From Undaria pinnatifida (taxonomy: Eukaryota; Sar; Phaeophyceae; Laminariales; Alariaceae), in assembly GCA_012845835.1 (NCBI GenBank), contig JABAKD010000004.1:6863765-6927764 (forward strand): a stretch of DNA of 64,000 nucleotides. Reading direction: 5' to 3'. This document shows positions 11,040 through 20,921 of this stretch, piece after piece. Each line of letters opens with the position of its first letter. Positions within the stretch are counted from its first letter, which is position 1. Below the pieces are notes generated by a model. That model was not told the origin of the DNA. It was given only the letters and a program-made list of their open reading frames with translations, and did not search any database. Both the position numbers and the translations under genes were made by a program.

Positions 11040-11235
11040 TCAGCAGTCTGACAATTTCACGAGCATGTATTAGGCTTAGGACTAGCGAAACACAGGCGTT
11101 CGCCGAATTGCGCGAACGAATACCTTCGAAGCCATGTTTCGGGCGATATTGAGGTATTGAACTCCTCCCCTCATGTTAAGAGCCCAAACCATCGTAGAAT
11201 CTGGTGCACCCACAGCGTGAGATCAGATGCCTCGT
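11040..11235 (-). mobile_element. Family D MITE fragment
   Basis: Matches the second half of the 11244-11521 copy (ATTTCACGAGCATGT..., CGAACGAATACCTTCGAAG, GTAGAATCTGGTGCACCCAC) but lacks a clear left end. Confidence 0.55.
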
Positions 11236-11243
11236 ACATGGAA

Positions 11244-11521
11244 GAGGCATCCCACTGTGGGAGTTGCAGTTTTATGAACGCGCCAAAACGTCCCTGGCCA
11301 GTTGAGCTCCTCATGTGAGGAACTGCCGGATAGTCATTAGACTAGTCAAGTGATTCCACGGGTAGATGGATATTGTTTCAGGGTTAAGGCATCGACGCTT
11401 GGTCGGGTTTCGCAAACGAATGCCTTCCAAGTCATTTTCCGGGTGAGATGCTGAGCTCCACATACATGTGAGGACCTCAGAAAATTCTTAGAATCTGCTT
11501 CACCCAAACCGTGGGATGGCA
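11244..11521 (-). mobile_element. Family D MITE
   Basis: Begins GAGGCATCCCACTGTGGGAG and ends AAACCGTGGGATGGC. The interior has CGCCAAAACGTCCCTGG, GAGCTCCTCATGTGAGGAAC and GCTTGGTCGGGTTTCGCAAA as in other D copies. No clear target duplication. Confidence 0.7.
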
Positions 11522-12758
11522 TCGGAGTTCCTCAACTTACAGTGAGAAAGGACCCTCAGGGGGAGCTAGGTGGACATGTACCATACGTAGCAGCCGTGGT
11601 GGCTGGGCAGATCTGTCGTCGAAAGAGGCCCCTAACAAATAAAAAAATACGACAATTTTCCTTCAGAAAGAAGTTAATGCTATTGATGCCAATTCGAAAA
11701 ACGTTTGTAGCTAAAAACTTATTTTCAGAAGTTTCCGACTATCTATGAAGATGACGAAGACGTTTGGGAAGAATTTGTTGTAGTTGATGTTTTTTGCAAA
11801 AAAAAGTGGTGGGATTTCAATATCATGTATGTTTGTATGCCATCTTTATTAATTAAACAATCAAACGCCCGCAAAATAAGCAATTTTTGCCCCGTCCGTC
11901 CGGAATAAAGTATTTTCATGTCACCCAACACATAATAATGTCACCATCGTGGTTAATCGAAGGCTTAATGTACATGTTTTCCGATGAGACACTACAATGG
12001 GACCCGAAGGGTGCGCCAGCTAGCGTTGGGCTGCGAAAGCAACTGAGTTAAATCGACACATCAAGACGCGTATGAAAATACGTGGAAGCGTGGTGAGCTT
12101 AAGCTTTTTTTTCCCCCATCCGCCGGAGGATGAAAAAAAAAAAAAAAAAGTTTGACCCATGAAAACGAACGAGTACAAAAAACGGACGACCCCGGTGTGT
12201 TACGCAGCTCGCGAAGATAAGTATTGACCCCAACCTCTGCCACACTCACCGACGGCATTGAAACTGTTAGAAACAAAAAATTGTTTCACAAATTTAACCT
12301 TTGGTCAAAGGCGTGCCGTCCCTATCTATGGTATCCCCCCCCCTCCCCCCCCCCGGGGACATGCAACCGTACCATAAGTGAACCGTTTTTTTTCTGGTTA
12401 TACCGTATATACTACTAGTGGACCGTTTTCTCTCTGGATCTCCTTCCTGACATCATTCGCTCTGTTAAATAAACCTTCAATCGGATAAGCAAGCCCACAT
12501 TTACCTCCGAGGTATACTGCTACGTAGTGGTCGTGGGGTCAGGTTCGGCACTAGGTTCTGCAATGGCCTCGGGGGTCGCTCGCGAGAGTGGCCGCTCTGC
12601 TGCTTTGCGGTCATTTTTAGCTATTGTTTGTGTCTGTTTTCAGGTGTTTGCGATATGGATCCGCAACGGAATGGTTAGCTATATAGATGCTGCGCCAATC
12701 GTACTAAGTCAATCCCGCGAGTGGATTGGCAGTATTTTGTTTTTGTTTTTGTTCTTGT
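11522..12758. other. No gene; AT-rich stretch and decayed family A at the end
   Basis: 11640-11940 is AT-rich without motifs. 12334-12356 is C-rich. From about 12540 a decayed reverse family-A copy is suggested by GGGGTCGCTCGCGAGAGTGG, ATATGGATCCGCAACGG and CCCGCGAGTGGATTG. Confidence 0.5.
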
Positions 12759-13005
12759 GACCCGTGCTACGATCGAGGTAGCACTTCAAATCGATGTGTT
12801 TTCTGAACGACGGAGCCCCTGAACCCAAAATCGTCGAATGCTATCCATTTTGTTTGCATGTGTACCTAGGCCATGGGACGTTTTGTCCGGTGTATAGCAC
12901 TTTTATTTTTTGTCCCAATTTCAGTTTCTGGTGGGGAGGTCTTAAGCTCCCGATTCGAGAAACCTAAAGAAAAGAACGTGGTGCACCTCTATCGTAGTCG
13001 GCGTA
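12759..13005 (-). mobile_element. Family B MITE
   Basis: Left end GACCCGTGCTACGATCGAGG; the right end CCTCTATCGTAGTCGGCGTA is slightly decayed. The interior has CCCAAAATCGTCG, TACCTAGGCCATGGG and GAGGTCTTAAGCTCCC. It sits immediately 3' of the PaO C-terminal exon array in gene direction. Confidence 0.78.
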
Positions 13006-13082
13006 AATCATAACACACACCCCCACCGTAGCCTTCATCATAACAAAACAAAAGTGTTTCAAAAAAAGAAATAAGCTCTATT

Positions 13083-13364
13083 CCGACGACAATGTGTAAG
13101 GAGCTTAGTCTCAATCGAACGTTCTTGGCACAAAAACGTGTGGGCCCTACTATATCCCCTGCACCCCCCCGTTTACTCACCCGACTATGCAGAAGCACCA
13201 TATCCTGGTTAAAGAACTTGTGACCGACGACAATGTGTAAGGAGCTTAGTCTCAATCGAACGTTCTTGGCACCAAAACGTGTGGGCCCTACTATATCCCC
13301 TGCACCCCCCCGTTTACTCACCTGACTGTGCAGAAGCACCATATCCTGGTTAAAGAACTTGTGA
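13083..13364. repeat. 141-bp tandem duplication including part of a PaO exon
   Basis: CCGACGACAATGTGTAAGGA starts at 13083 and again at 13224. The two units differ at only a few bases. On the minus strand each unit carries the codons for GHKFFNQDMVLLHS and the GTGAGT donor, then intron sequence, so the 3' half of the exon and its donor are duplicated downstream of the complete exon. Confidence 0.9.
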
Positions 13365-13409
13365 CCGAACATGTGTTGGAGCCAGTCCGGTATGTGGCTG
13401 GGCTTAATG
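13322..13409 (-). CDS. PaO-like oxygenase, exon with the W..H...QDxxLL motif
   Basis: The minus strand reads (I/K)PSHIPDWLQHMFGHKFF, then NQDMVLLHSQ, and ends at a CAG|GTGAGT donor. The PaO domain has near its end a P-x-W...H...D/QD-x-x-L-L-H-x-Q-E stretch, which this exon matches well. The acceptor is either gtgcag|C (exon to 13409, frame used here) or ttaag|C (to 13402); the first has the better upstream pyrimidine content. If 20823-20921 ends in phase 0, the second acceptor would join it in frame directly. A tandem copy of its 3' half follows at 13181-13222, and decayed copies lie upstream at 13985-14500. It may code or be part of a locally decaying exon cluster. Confidence 0.72.
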
Positions 13410-13464
13410 CTGCACTCATGGCACCAACGAGAACGGCAAAGAAGGCACATACGTGGGAAACGAA

Positions 13465-13761
13465 GACCGAGGTTACTATATAGGGTTTTTGCACTACCGA
13501 GTTTCCACACCTCGCACGAACGAGTGAACTGTGTACAGCCACACTGAACCTGTTAAAACATGCATATATTTAGGCGAAATATTTGACGAACCCTAGCTCA
13601 CCATTTCACTGCGTATTCGTAGAGAAAGAAATTGTACAAGATTATGACAGATTAGGAACGCAAAGGAACAGGAGGGTTACTCGCGCGAGTGACGAAGAAG
13701 TCACAGGAAAATAAAACGTTAATCAAGAACCCCCCCCCCCCTTCCCATCGCATCCTTGGCC
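13465..13761 (+). mobile_element. Family A MITE between exon copies
   Basis: Left end GACCGAGGTTACTATA, right end ATCGCATCCTTGGCC. Palindromes CTCGCACGAACGAG and TTACTCGCGCGAGTGA are present. It separates the intact PaO exon from its decayed upstream copies. No exact target duplication. Confidence 0.75.
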
Positions 13762-13767
13762 AGCACG

Positions 13768-13780
13768 ACAACAACAACAG

Positions 13781-13814
<34 letters not shown>

Positions 13815-13876
13815 AGCAACAACAACAACAACAACCACAACAGCAACAACAACAACAACAACAACAACGACAACAA
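13768..13876. repeat. (CAA/CAG)n trinucleotide microsatellite
   Basis: About 35 CAA/CAG triplets lie directly beside the right end of the family-A element. The poly-Asn, poly-Leu and poly-Val ORFs here are artefacts of the repeat. Confidence 0.93.
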
Positions 13877-13984
13877 CGTCTAGTACGTGGGGATAAAAAG
13901 CATTGTTGTTTCGAAGAATCGGATGCAACGCCAATACAGTATTAGGGCATTAGGCTGGGTGCGCGTGTTGTAGAAGAAGTGTTT

Positions 13985-14500
13985 GCAGAACCTTTGACAG
14001 AAGGTGTGTTGAATGAAGCCAGCCTGGCATGTTGTTCGGCCTCTTGCCACACAAGGCAACGGTAAAGAACCATAAAAAGTTACAGACTGGAAAAGTATTG
14101 TTGTTGAAAAAAGGTGCAGGGTGAGTATTTTCGGGTGGGGCGAACGCTACTGTAAGCGGTGCGCATTGCATTGAAGAATCACCACATTCTCTGGTCAAAG
14201 AACCTGTGACCGACTTTGTGTTTGAGCCAGCCCGGCATTTATGTGGCTCGTCTTCAGGCAACACACATGGCAGCAACAGGAACGACAAAGCAGGTACAGA
14301 CCGGAAATGACACTGCTGCTGTTAAGGAAAAGGGCGCAGAATAACTGATTGAGCGTAGGACGACGACTATTATTATTTGTACTGCAAGGGGGTGTACCCG
14401 GGGCGTTCACAAAGCCGTATCGTCTCCTGGGTAATATGAAGATCCTGTGACCGAACATGTGTTGGAACAAAGTCCGGTATGTGGTTGGGCTTTAGGCCGC
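13985..14500 (-). pseudogene. Three decayed copies of the 13.3-kb PaO exon
   Basis: Three segments (about 13985-14050, 14198-14262 and 14426-14492) repeat the minus-strand exon and its upstream pyrimidine-rich flank, spaced about 230-240 bp apart. Anchors on the plus strand are CTGTGACCGA, GTGTTGGA or GTGTTTGAGCC, GTATGTGG and CATGGCAACA. The 14.4-kb copy has one extra base after the codons for HIPD, shifting frame. The 14.2-kb copy has an insertion in the same place, and the 14.0-kb copy is more diverged (NMPGWLHS is readable). None has a matching GTGAGT donor. They look like a local exon-plus-intron amplification that has decayed. Confidence 0.65.
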
Positions 14501-14732
14501 GCACATGGCAACAACGGGAACGGCGAAATTGGTACAGGGTGTGTGCGACAATAAAGGTGCTGCACCTCTTTCGGCTAAACTATTTCTGAATGACGGACCT
14601 CCTTAACCAATTCATAAAATCGTCGTGATTTCAATCTTGTTTTGCTATAAATGTGGCCGCATGTCTGGGCTACACGGAATTGTTCGTCGGAGATGTTGCG
14701 CTGTACCTTATTTTTCATATGTACGTGGGTTA

Positions 14733-15007
14733 GACGCGTGCTACGATAGAGGTGCACCACATTCTCTTTTCTGAATTTCTTCAAATTGGGAGCTCAAGAC
14801 CTCTATCAAAACCTGATTTAATAAGAAGAGCCAAAACATAACTGCTACCGGCTGAAAGGTCCCGTTGCCTCGGTACACGACAAGAACCATGCAAACGAAA
14901 TCGCCCATTAATTTCCGACGGTTTTGGGTGAAGGCGCCCCCTCTCATTCATTCAGAAACCGCTTCAGACGAAAAAAAACGTGCTGCCTCTCTATCGTAGC
15001 GCGCGTC
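14733..15007 (+). mobile_element. Family B MITE
   Basis: Ends GACGCGTGCTACGATAGAGG and CTATCGTAGCGCGCGTC. The interior has TTGGGAGCTCAAGACCTC, ACTGCTACCGGCTGAAAGG and CCGACGGTTTTGGGTGAAGG. A further B scrap in reverse lies just left (14560-14700). Confidence 0.85.
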
Positions 15008-15020
15008 TCACGGGGTAGGG

Positions 15021-15150
15021 CATAGATAGCTCTTTGAGTGAGGAGCTTAAACCCGAAAAAAAGCACAGGGTACGCTTCTATCGGACATAGGTAGCTCTTT
15101 GAGTGAGAAGCTTAAACCAAAAACAGGTTACAGGGTACGCCTCTGTCGTA
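15021..15150. repeat. 65-bp tandem duplication
   Basis: CATAGRTAGCTCTTTGAGTG begins at 15021 and 15086. Both units continue with AGCTTAAAC and CAGGGTACGC. Each ends in a B-like TIR scrap (TCTATCG, CTGTCGTAACGGGCGTC). Confidence 0.8.
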
Positions 15151-15319
15151 ACGGGCGTCGCAGACGGGAAGATACACCACTGCAATGCTGTTGTATGTAT
15201 GTAGCAATAATATCATGTTGGAAAACGTTCTTCGCGTCCAGCGAATAATAGGGTCGCACTAACATAGTTCCGGGTGCATCGCTCAACCTACCCATCAAGA
15301 AATTTCATGGCCAAGATGA

Positions 15320-15591
15320 GAGCAATCCCACGGTAGGGTTGGAGCATGGTCAGTTCAGTCCCTGAGCTCCTCACATGAGGAACTCAATATCTCACCCGAT
15401 GCTACATGACTTTGAAGGCATTCGGTCTCACAACCCGACCAAGCTTCTATGCCTTAGTCCAAACATATAATGTGCTCGTGAAATTACGTTATTGACCGGC
15501 AGTTCATCACATGAGGGACTCAATCGCCCAGGGGCTTTTTGGCGCAATCCTACAACTGCAACCCCTACCGTGGGATGACTCATGACCAAAG
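15320..15591 (+). mobile_element. Family D MITE, intact
   Basis: Left end GAGCAATCCCACGGTAGGG, right end CCCCTACCGTGGGATGACTC. Exact ATGA duplications flank it (15316-15319 and 15592-15595). It is nearly identical over long blocks to 57392-57653. It sits at the very left edge of a family-A copy (15594-15846). Confidence 0.92.
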
Positions 15592-15593
15592 CT

Positions 15594-15846
15594 ATACATT
15601 GAGGGGTTACCTTTATGACGGGTTGTTTTTGCAGTGGCTTGAGGACACAGGCGCGAGTGACCTCCCGGTGGTTCTCTTGCGGTCTCAAGCATTCGTGAGG
15701 TTTTTATGTTCGCGATATGTGTACGCGATGGAGTGGTATAAGCTACGCTCCGCCAAAACAAAGTCACCTAAGTTCAGCTCTTTCCTCCGTGAGATACAGA
15801 ATCACTCGTGCGAGAGGTGAAAATCCCCCTTACCGTGGCCTTAGTC
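15594..15846 (-). mobile_element. Family A MITE abutting family D
   Basis: Left end GACCAAAGCTATACATTG, right end TTACCGTGGCCTTAGTC. The interior has GTGGCTTGAGGACACAGGCG, GATATGTGTACGCGATGG and CACTCGTGCGAGAGG. With the D element removed, the flanks read AGAT/AGGT. Confidence 0.7.
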
Positions 15847-16234
15847 AGGTACATTATTACCCAAATACATGTATATTGCATTTTGGATGTTAGGATCCAT
15901 GTATGGACATCGGGATCCATGTCTTTGCTGATGTGCAGTAGAAAAAGTAATCATATTAGACTAATGAAGATGCGGGGAAATACGACTTGCGGCGAGATTA
16001 TGTTTGCCCTTCTCGCCGAGGCACACTTGTGTCTAACATGCATCTTCGGGGCGTTGACTACTTTGTGTAAGATAAATAACTTACCATCATATAACGTATC
16101 TGAGATAGTTACACAGTTGCGAAGAAACACAAGAGGTGTTCCGACGACGTTTGCTTGTTCCTCGCCGCTAGTCAGAAATACGTCGGCCGCAACCTAAGCG
16201 TTACACTTCTCCATCGTTGAACACGTGTATATAT

Positions 16235-16370
16235 TAAAACGTATAAATGCACTCCAGCTGTGAGATCGAAGATTTCGTCGAAACGCATCTTAGCAAGCTG
16301 CGTGTGATACTCCGATCGCGCGTGTTACTGGGTGTGTGTCCTCATTAAGGGCGTAGGTCGGCGACTACTC
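16235..16370 (+). repeat. Dispersed repeat H, copy 1 (inverted pair)
   Basis: Matches 20095-20225 in reverse complement: GCACTCCAGCTGTGAGATC, GATACTCCGATCGCGCG and TGTCCTCATTAAGG occur in both with few changes. There is no recognisable coding content. Flanking 15847-16234 and 16371-16589 hold nothing else recognised. Confidence 0.75.
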
Positions 16371-16589
16371 TCGGAACTACAGTGTAGCTTGTACCAGGGT
16401 CAACAAGGTGATGTTAGTCAGTCTGTGCGCGGAAATTATATAACCCATTTTTGAGGGGGACAAAATCTGAGAGTGTCTACAGAAGGGATGAAAAACAACG
16501 TCCCTCTCGCGCCCGTAACCTCCATCGACACCCGTGTGTTCACTTTCCTCGTTGCCCCGAACATTCCGATTAAGGCCATACCGTACTCT

Positions 16590-16844
16590 GACGCATGCTA
16601 CGATAGAGGTAGCAGTTTTCGTCTGAAACGGTCTCTGGCTGACGTGGCTCCTTAACCCAAAATCGTCGGGAAACAAACGACATTTTTTTTCATGATTCTC
16701 GTTGTTTACCTAGCTAGGCCATTGGGATGTTTTCGTCCGGTAGCAGTGTTGTTTTCCTCCAAATCAGTTTTTGGGAGAGGTCTTAAGCTCCCAATTTGAG
16801 GAAAACTCAGAAAAAAGTGGTGCACCTCTATAGCAGCACGCGTC
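16590..16844 (-). mobile_element. Family B MITE
   Basis: Ends GACGCATGCTACGATAGAGG and CTATAGCAGCACGCGTC. Typical interior: TCCTTAACCCAAAATCGTCG, TTTTGGGAGAGGTCTTAAGC. Confidence 0.85.
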
Positions 16845-17297
16845 TATCGTAGCTTGGTATATATTACATACGTAAGGTATGGGGTTCGTTAGTTTTTAGG
16901 GACTCGATTTTCAGCGTATGTATCGGAAAAGTCGCGCAAGTGCCCACCTGTGCGTTGTTTCTAAATTTCACGCAACTATATACGCCCTGCCGGGAACGAC
17001 TGGTGCGCTGCGCCAAATCTGTCAGAGAGGAAGTCCTCTGCGTACGGTAGAAAAAGCACTTTTGGGAGCTAAAGTGGGTCTTGAATGACGAGTCGCAATG
17101 ACACAAAAAACTTCAGAGAACGTCATTGTTGCTTATGGCGACATGTATATATGATGATTCTATTTCTTTTTCAATGCGTGTTTTTAATCGGAAAGATTGC
17201 ACTTTCATTTTTCTTCTTCCTCAGGTCAGTTTTGGTTTGCCTCGGGGGTCAAATACCTCCTCGAGAAACGGGACACAGTATGCGCTAAATTTTTTTC

Positions 17298-17838
17298 GAC
17301 AGAGGCCACGGTAAGGGGGCATACCTCTATGATTTTCCTCCGTGCCTTTACCCCCCGCTCGAGTGATTCTGTATCTCACGGACGACAACACGTTAGGCGG
17401 CCTGACGCATGCCTCGATGGAGGCAGCGGTTTTCGTCTGAAATGTATTCTGAATGACGGCACCCCCCTTAACCCAAAATCGTCGGAAAAAAAAACGCCAT
17501 TTTTTTTAATAAGATTTCTTGTTGCGTACCAAGGCCATTCGGTGTTTTCATCCGGTAACACTGTTAGTTTTCACCGAACCGGTTTTTGGGAGAGATCGTA
17601 AGCTCCTGAATCGAGGAACATCTTTTCAGACGAAAAGCAAAAGTGGTGCGCCTCCATCATAGCATTCGTCACCTGTTTCGGCGCAGCGTTGCAAAGCATT
17701 CCACCGCGCGACCGCATAACATAAGGAGAACAAAGCCTCACGAAAGCTTGAGGACGCGCCCGGTGGTCACTCGCGCGTGTGCGGTCGAGCCACAGCTGAA
17801 AACTACCTTAACCGTGACCCCCCTCTGCAGCCTTCAAC
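17298..17838 (+). mobile_element. Family A MITE carrying a family B insertion
   Basis: Left end GACAGAGGCCACGGTAAGGG, right end CCCCCCTCTGCAGCCTTCAA. The family-B copy at 17404-17670 interrupts the CACGTTAGGCG...TGTTTCGGCGCAGCG segment common to family A. Confidence 0.78.
17404..17670 (-). mobile_element. Family B MITE nested in family A
   Basis: Ends GACGCATGCCTCGATGGAGG and TCCATCATAGCATTCGTC. Flanks GCCT/ACCT match at 3 of 4 bases. Confidence 0.8.
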
Positions 17839-18234
17839 TACCATACTATCAATAGTATTTTTTTACCGCAATATCGAAGCAGCTTTGGGCTACTCTGCCC
17901 CTCCTCACCCCCCAGGAATGCGAATGACGCGCTTCGCTTCGGTGTTCCCTTCCTTAGGAGCGATGAACATCTGGATTTTGAAAGACATGCGCAAACGGCC
18001 GACGAACAATGCAGCGGGTGGGGGGAGGGGGGGCGGGTACTCAGGTTGTGCATGGCAGTGGTCGTATGACCATAGAGCCTCGCATCCCTACCATTGCCGG
18101 TAACGTTGGATTTCACCAACCAGGCAGACATTTCTTGCAACAAGCAGCGCGAAGCACCGTGAGGTGTTCGGCGCAATGCAGCGGGGGGGGGGGGGGGTGT
18201 ACTCATTCGGTGCTGGCCTTAGAGGGGTGCTGCC
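17839..18234. other. No gene; G-rich runs
   Basis: Two G-rich runs (18016-18036 and 18182-18198), each preceded by AATGCAGCGG, suggest a short local duplication. No coding motif. Confidence 0.5.
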
Positions 18235-18734
18235 ATAGTACGAAAAGTAGTATATTATTAAGGTACAGCTATTTTTGGCTACTGATGTTTTTTGAATGAC
18301 AGTGAAATCGACGGAATTCCGTTCCCATTTTGCGGTTTATAATGTCTTTTTCTGGTACCGAGGCCATGGGATTTCCCATCATTTCAGGTTGCACGTTTAG
18401 AATAGTTTTTTCTCGACATCAGGTTTTGGGCGGGGAATACGTATCGATAAGTGACGCCGTGCTACGATATAGGTAGCAGTTTTTTGCCTGAAATGGTTTG
18501 TGAATTTGACGGTGCTCTCGTTAACCCAAAATCGTCGGAAAAAAAAAAAAAAAACTTCTTTTTTTCGCATGTTCTCTCGATGTGTGTACCTAGGCCATTA
18601 ATCATTGGAGTTTTCATCCGAGAGTAGCAACTTTATTTTTCTCCCAACCGGTTTTGGGAGAGACGTCTTGAGCTCCCATACTTCAGTGGACATCTCAGAA
18701 AAAACAGTGGTGCACCTCCATCGTATCACGCGTC
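18235..18734 (-). mobile_element. Two family B MITEs, the first truncated
   Basis: 18453-18734 has both ends (GACGCCGTGCTACGATATAGG; CCATCGTATCACGCGTC). 18235-18452 is the reverse-oriented beginning and middle of another copy that stops at GTTTTGGGCGGGGAATACG, where the complete one begins. A third scrap (AAGCGTGCTACAATAAAGG) is at about 18795. Confidence 0.72.
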
Positions 18735-18899
18735 AAAAAAGATGCCACAGCATAAAAAACGGTGCACAAGAGTGCCGTAGCATGAGTCTTGAAAGCGTGC
18801 TACAATAAAGGTACTGTACCTCTTTTGGGCTAACCTTTTTTCTGGATGACGGTCTCGTGAACATACTCATAACCTACTAACAACCCGTCAAAAGTATCT

Positions 18900-19559
18900 T
18901 CGGAAAGTTTATATTGGCTTGCGATATCATGTGTTTTTATTGTAAAATACCTATAGTCTAAAAGGCTACTCGTATGTGGGTTTGTTCATTGGGATGAAAA
19001 GTCGGTTGACTCAAGAACGGTTAGTTGTGAGGCATAGAACTCCACAAGCCGCACTCCTCAGAAGGCAAGAAAAAGAGCCAGTGCACCTGTACCGTGGCAT
19101 GTGTCCTGAACTCACTCACCATGGACCACACGCATCCCTTTCATCGAGACGGGGAGCAGCCGTTCATACTCCGGATAGAGACACCTCTATGAAATTGGGC
19201 GCTCAGCACGTTTCTTCCGTACATTCCATTCCAAAACGAATTTTAATTTTTACGATTTCCTTCCTTTTCGGTGGTCATTTTTTTCCCTTGGAAGAGCCAC
19301 ACGGGAGGGGGGGGCTCAATTCGCGGTCCAAATAGCGGTAGCTTACACTTGTTTGGGTGTCGCGACGGACACTTCGACATGACAATAGAGGTCTGGCGCC
19401 ATGTCTTTTTTCTGGTGGCGGGCGCGTGAAGAGGTTTTCATTCCCCACAGCCAAGCGCTGATTCGAATGGAAACGCTATCCGGTCATCAACTATCCCACG
19501 GCTTGGGTATTGCGAGAGCACACGTGGATGGCAATTGCAACGCTGACATCAAAGTTTCG
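18900..19559. other. No confident gene; one weak exon candidate
   Basis: On the minus strand, 19120-19186 follows a TTCATAG acceptor and ends CATG|GTGAGT, open for 22 codons (RCLYPEYERLLPVSMKGM then RVVH). It lies between PaO exons at 20.8 and 13.3 kb but shows no certain family match. B-like ends occur at about 19083-19105. Confidence 0.3.
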
Positions 19560-19740
19560 GCGTCGCCTGCTACGATAAAGGTGCAACATTTTTTTTCTGA
19601 TGTTCCTCGATTTGGGAGCTTAAGACATGATCCTCCCAGAAACTGGTTTGGACAAAAATTAAGGTTCCACCGGAGGATGAAAAAATCCCATGGCCTAGGT
19701 GCACAACGACAATCACGTTGCACAAACCAAAATCCATAAC
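19560..19740 (+). mobile_element. Family B MITE, left two thirds
   Basis: Left end CGTCGCCTGCTACGATAAAGG and interior TTCCTCGATTTGGGAGCTTA, CCATGGCCTAGGTGCACAAC. The right end is missing. Confidence 0.65.
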
Positions 19741-20094
19741 TGGCGCTGGTTTGAATGCAAATTGTTTATTGCTGCACTATGTGTTTTCAGGCCAGTGGTT
19801 CTTCATGTTTCCATCGAGCTTTCGCCTCAGTTTTCTCCAAACAAGCTGTATGTATAGTGAGGTAATGAATATACTATATATAGAGAGAAACGAAACCAGG
19901 CCCTCACGTCCTTCGAAACTCCGCCCCCCCCCTCACCGGTTATTCGACTTACAGGATTCACTTGATAAAAGGAGACATTTTCCTCCACAGCTGTCAGATT
20001 TTGTCCGCCCCAGAAACGGGTTTTATAGTTTTCGCGCACAGACTGACTAAAATCACCCTGTTGACCCTGATAGCTACACTGTAGTTGTAAGGGG

Positions 20095-20225
20095 AGTCGC
20101 CGACCTATATCCTTAATGAGGACACACAACCCGTAATACGCGCGATCGGAGTATCACACTCAGCTTGCGAAGATGAGTTTTGACAAAGTCTTCCATCTCA
20201 CAGCTGGAGTGTATTGTCATTTTTT
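20095..20225 (-). repeat. Dispersed repeat H, copy 2
   Basis: Reverse complement of 16235-16370. It runs directly into a right-half family-A fragment (20226-20396), suggesting H was the target or part of a larger element. Confidence 0.75.
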
Positions 20226-20396
20226 TTAATATGCCTGGCGTAGCGTATAGCTAACAGTTCCATTGAAAATTCATACAAAAAAAACACAGCAGCACCGTAA
20301 AAGAATAGCTGGGTTACTCGCCCGAGCCACTCCGAGCCACTACGAACAGAAAAAATGCCGCAAACGTAACCCCCCTATAGAGTATATCATTGGTCA
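20226..20396 (+). mobile_element. Family A MITE right half
   Basis: Contains GGCGTAGCGTATAGCTAACAG, a decayed palindrome TTACTCGCCCGAG and the right end CATTGGTC. The left end is absent. Confidence 0.6.
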
Positions 20397-20822
20397 ATCC
20401 GACGAAAAATATGTGGCCTTACCATAAAATGCCATCCATATATTGCAAAACCTTATTAAATTTCGGAGGCTTTCGGGCTGAGAAGCCCCGTTCTTCAGCA
20501 AAAAGGAGAAATAAAATGGTGAAAAATCAATTATTATATCGTCGTCATGTCGTTCTTTTGTGGCGGAAATGTTCGCGGCATACTCCTAGACAACATGCAA
20601 TTGTCGATCGGGTTAGACTCGTGACTTGCTTTGGAGAGAGAGAGGTGTTTAGGAACTCGCGTGTACGCTTGAGAGGGCTCTCCTCCCCGTATGAATTTTC
20701 ACATTTCTCTGAATCAATTTTTGTGTGAACAGATCTCATTTGGTGAGGATCCTCGAGGAAAACAATCGGTACACCCTCTATCCTATATACACCAAGTGCC
20801 GACACCCTTCAAAACAACGTGC

Positions 20823-20921
20823 CTGGCAACAGATGACGCGGCACCAGCCTGGGCGGGTCGGTACACCGTACAGGCCGAACTTCAGCACGCTCCCGTCCTC
20901 GATGTCCGTGTCGAGAATCAC
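20823..20921 (-). CDS. PaO-like oxygenase, PaO-domain exon (PTRPGWCR)
   Basis: This 99-bp minus-strand exon is 33 codons in phase 0 and opens right after a GGCACAG acceptor. It encodes VILDTDIEDGSVLKFGL then YGVPTRPGWCRVICCQ. PaO-family proteins have a P-T-x-P-G-x-C/S-R strand after the F-x-P-P/F-A-P-C segment, which is the preceding exon here; the junction reads ...FFAPCL|VILDT... with no gap. Third positions are strongly G/C, unlike the surroundings. The 3' border is weaker: TGCCAG is followed by GCACGT, so either a rare GC donor or a nearby GT donor is used. Confidence 0.78.

Noticed and set aside
13652-13934. Poly-Leu, poly-Asn and poly-Val ORFs
   Set aside because: Translations of the CAA/CAG triplet repeat in different frames.
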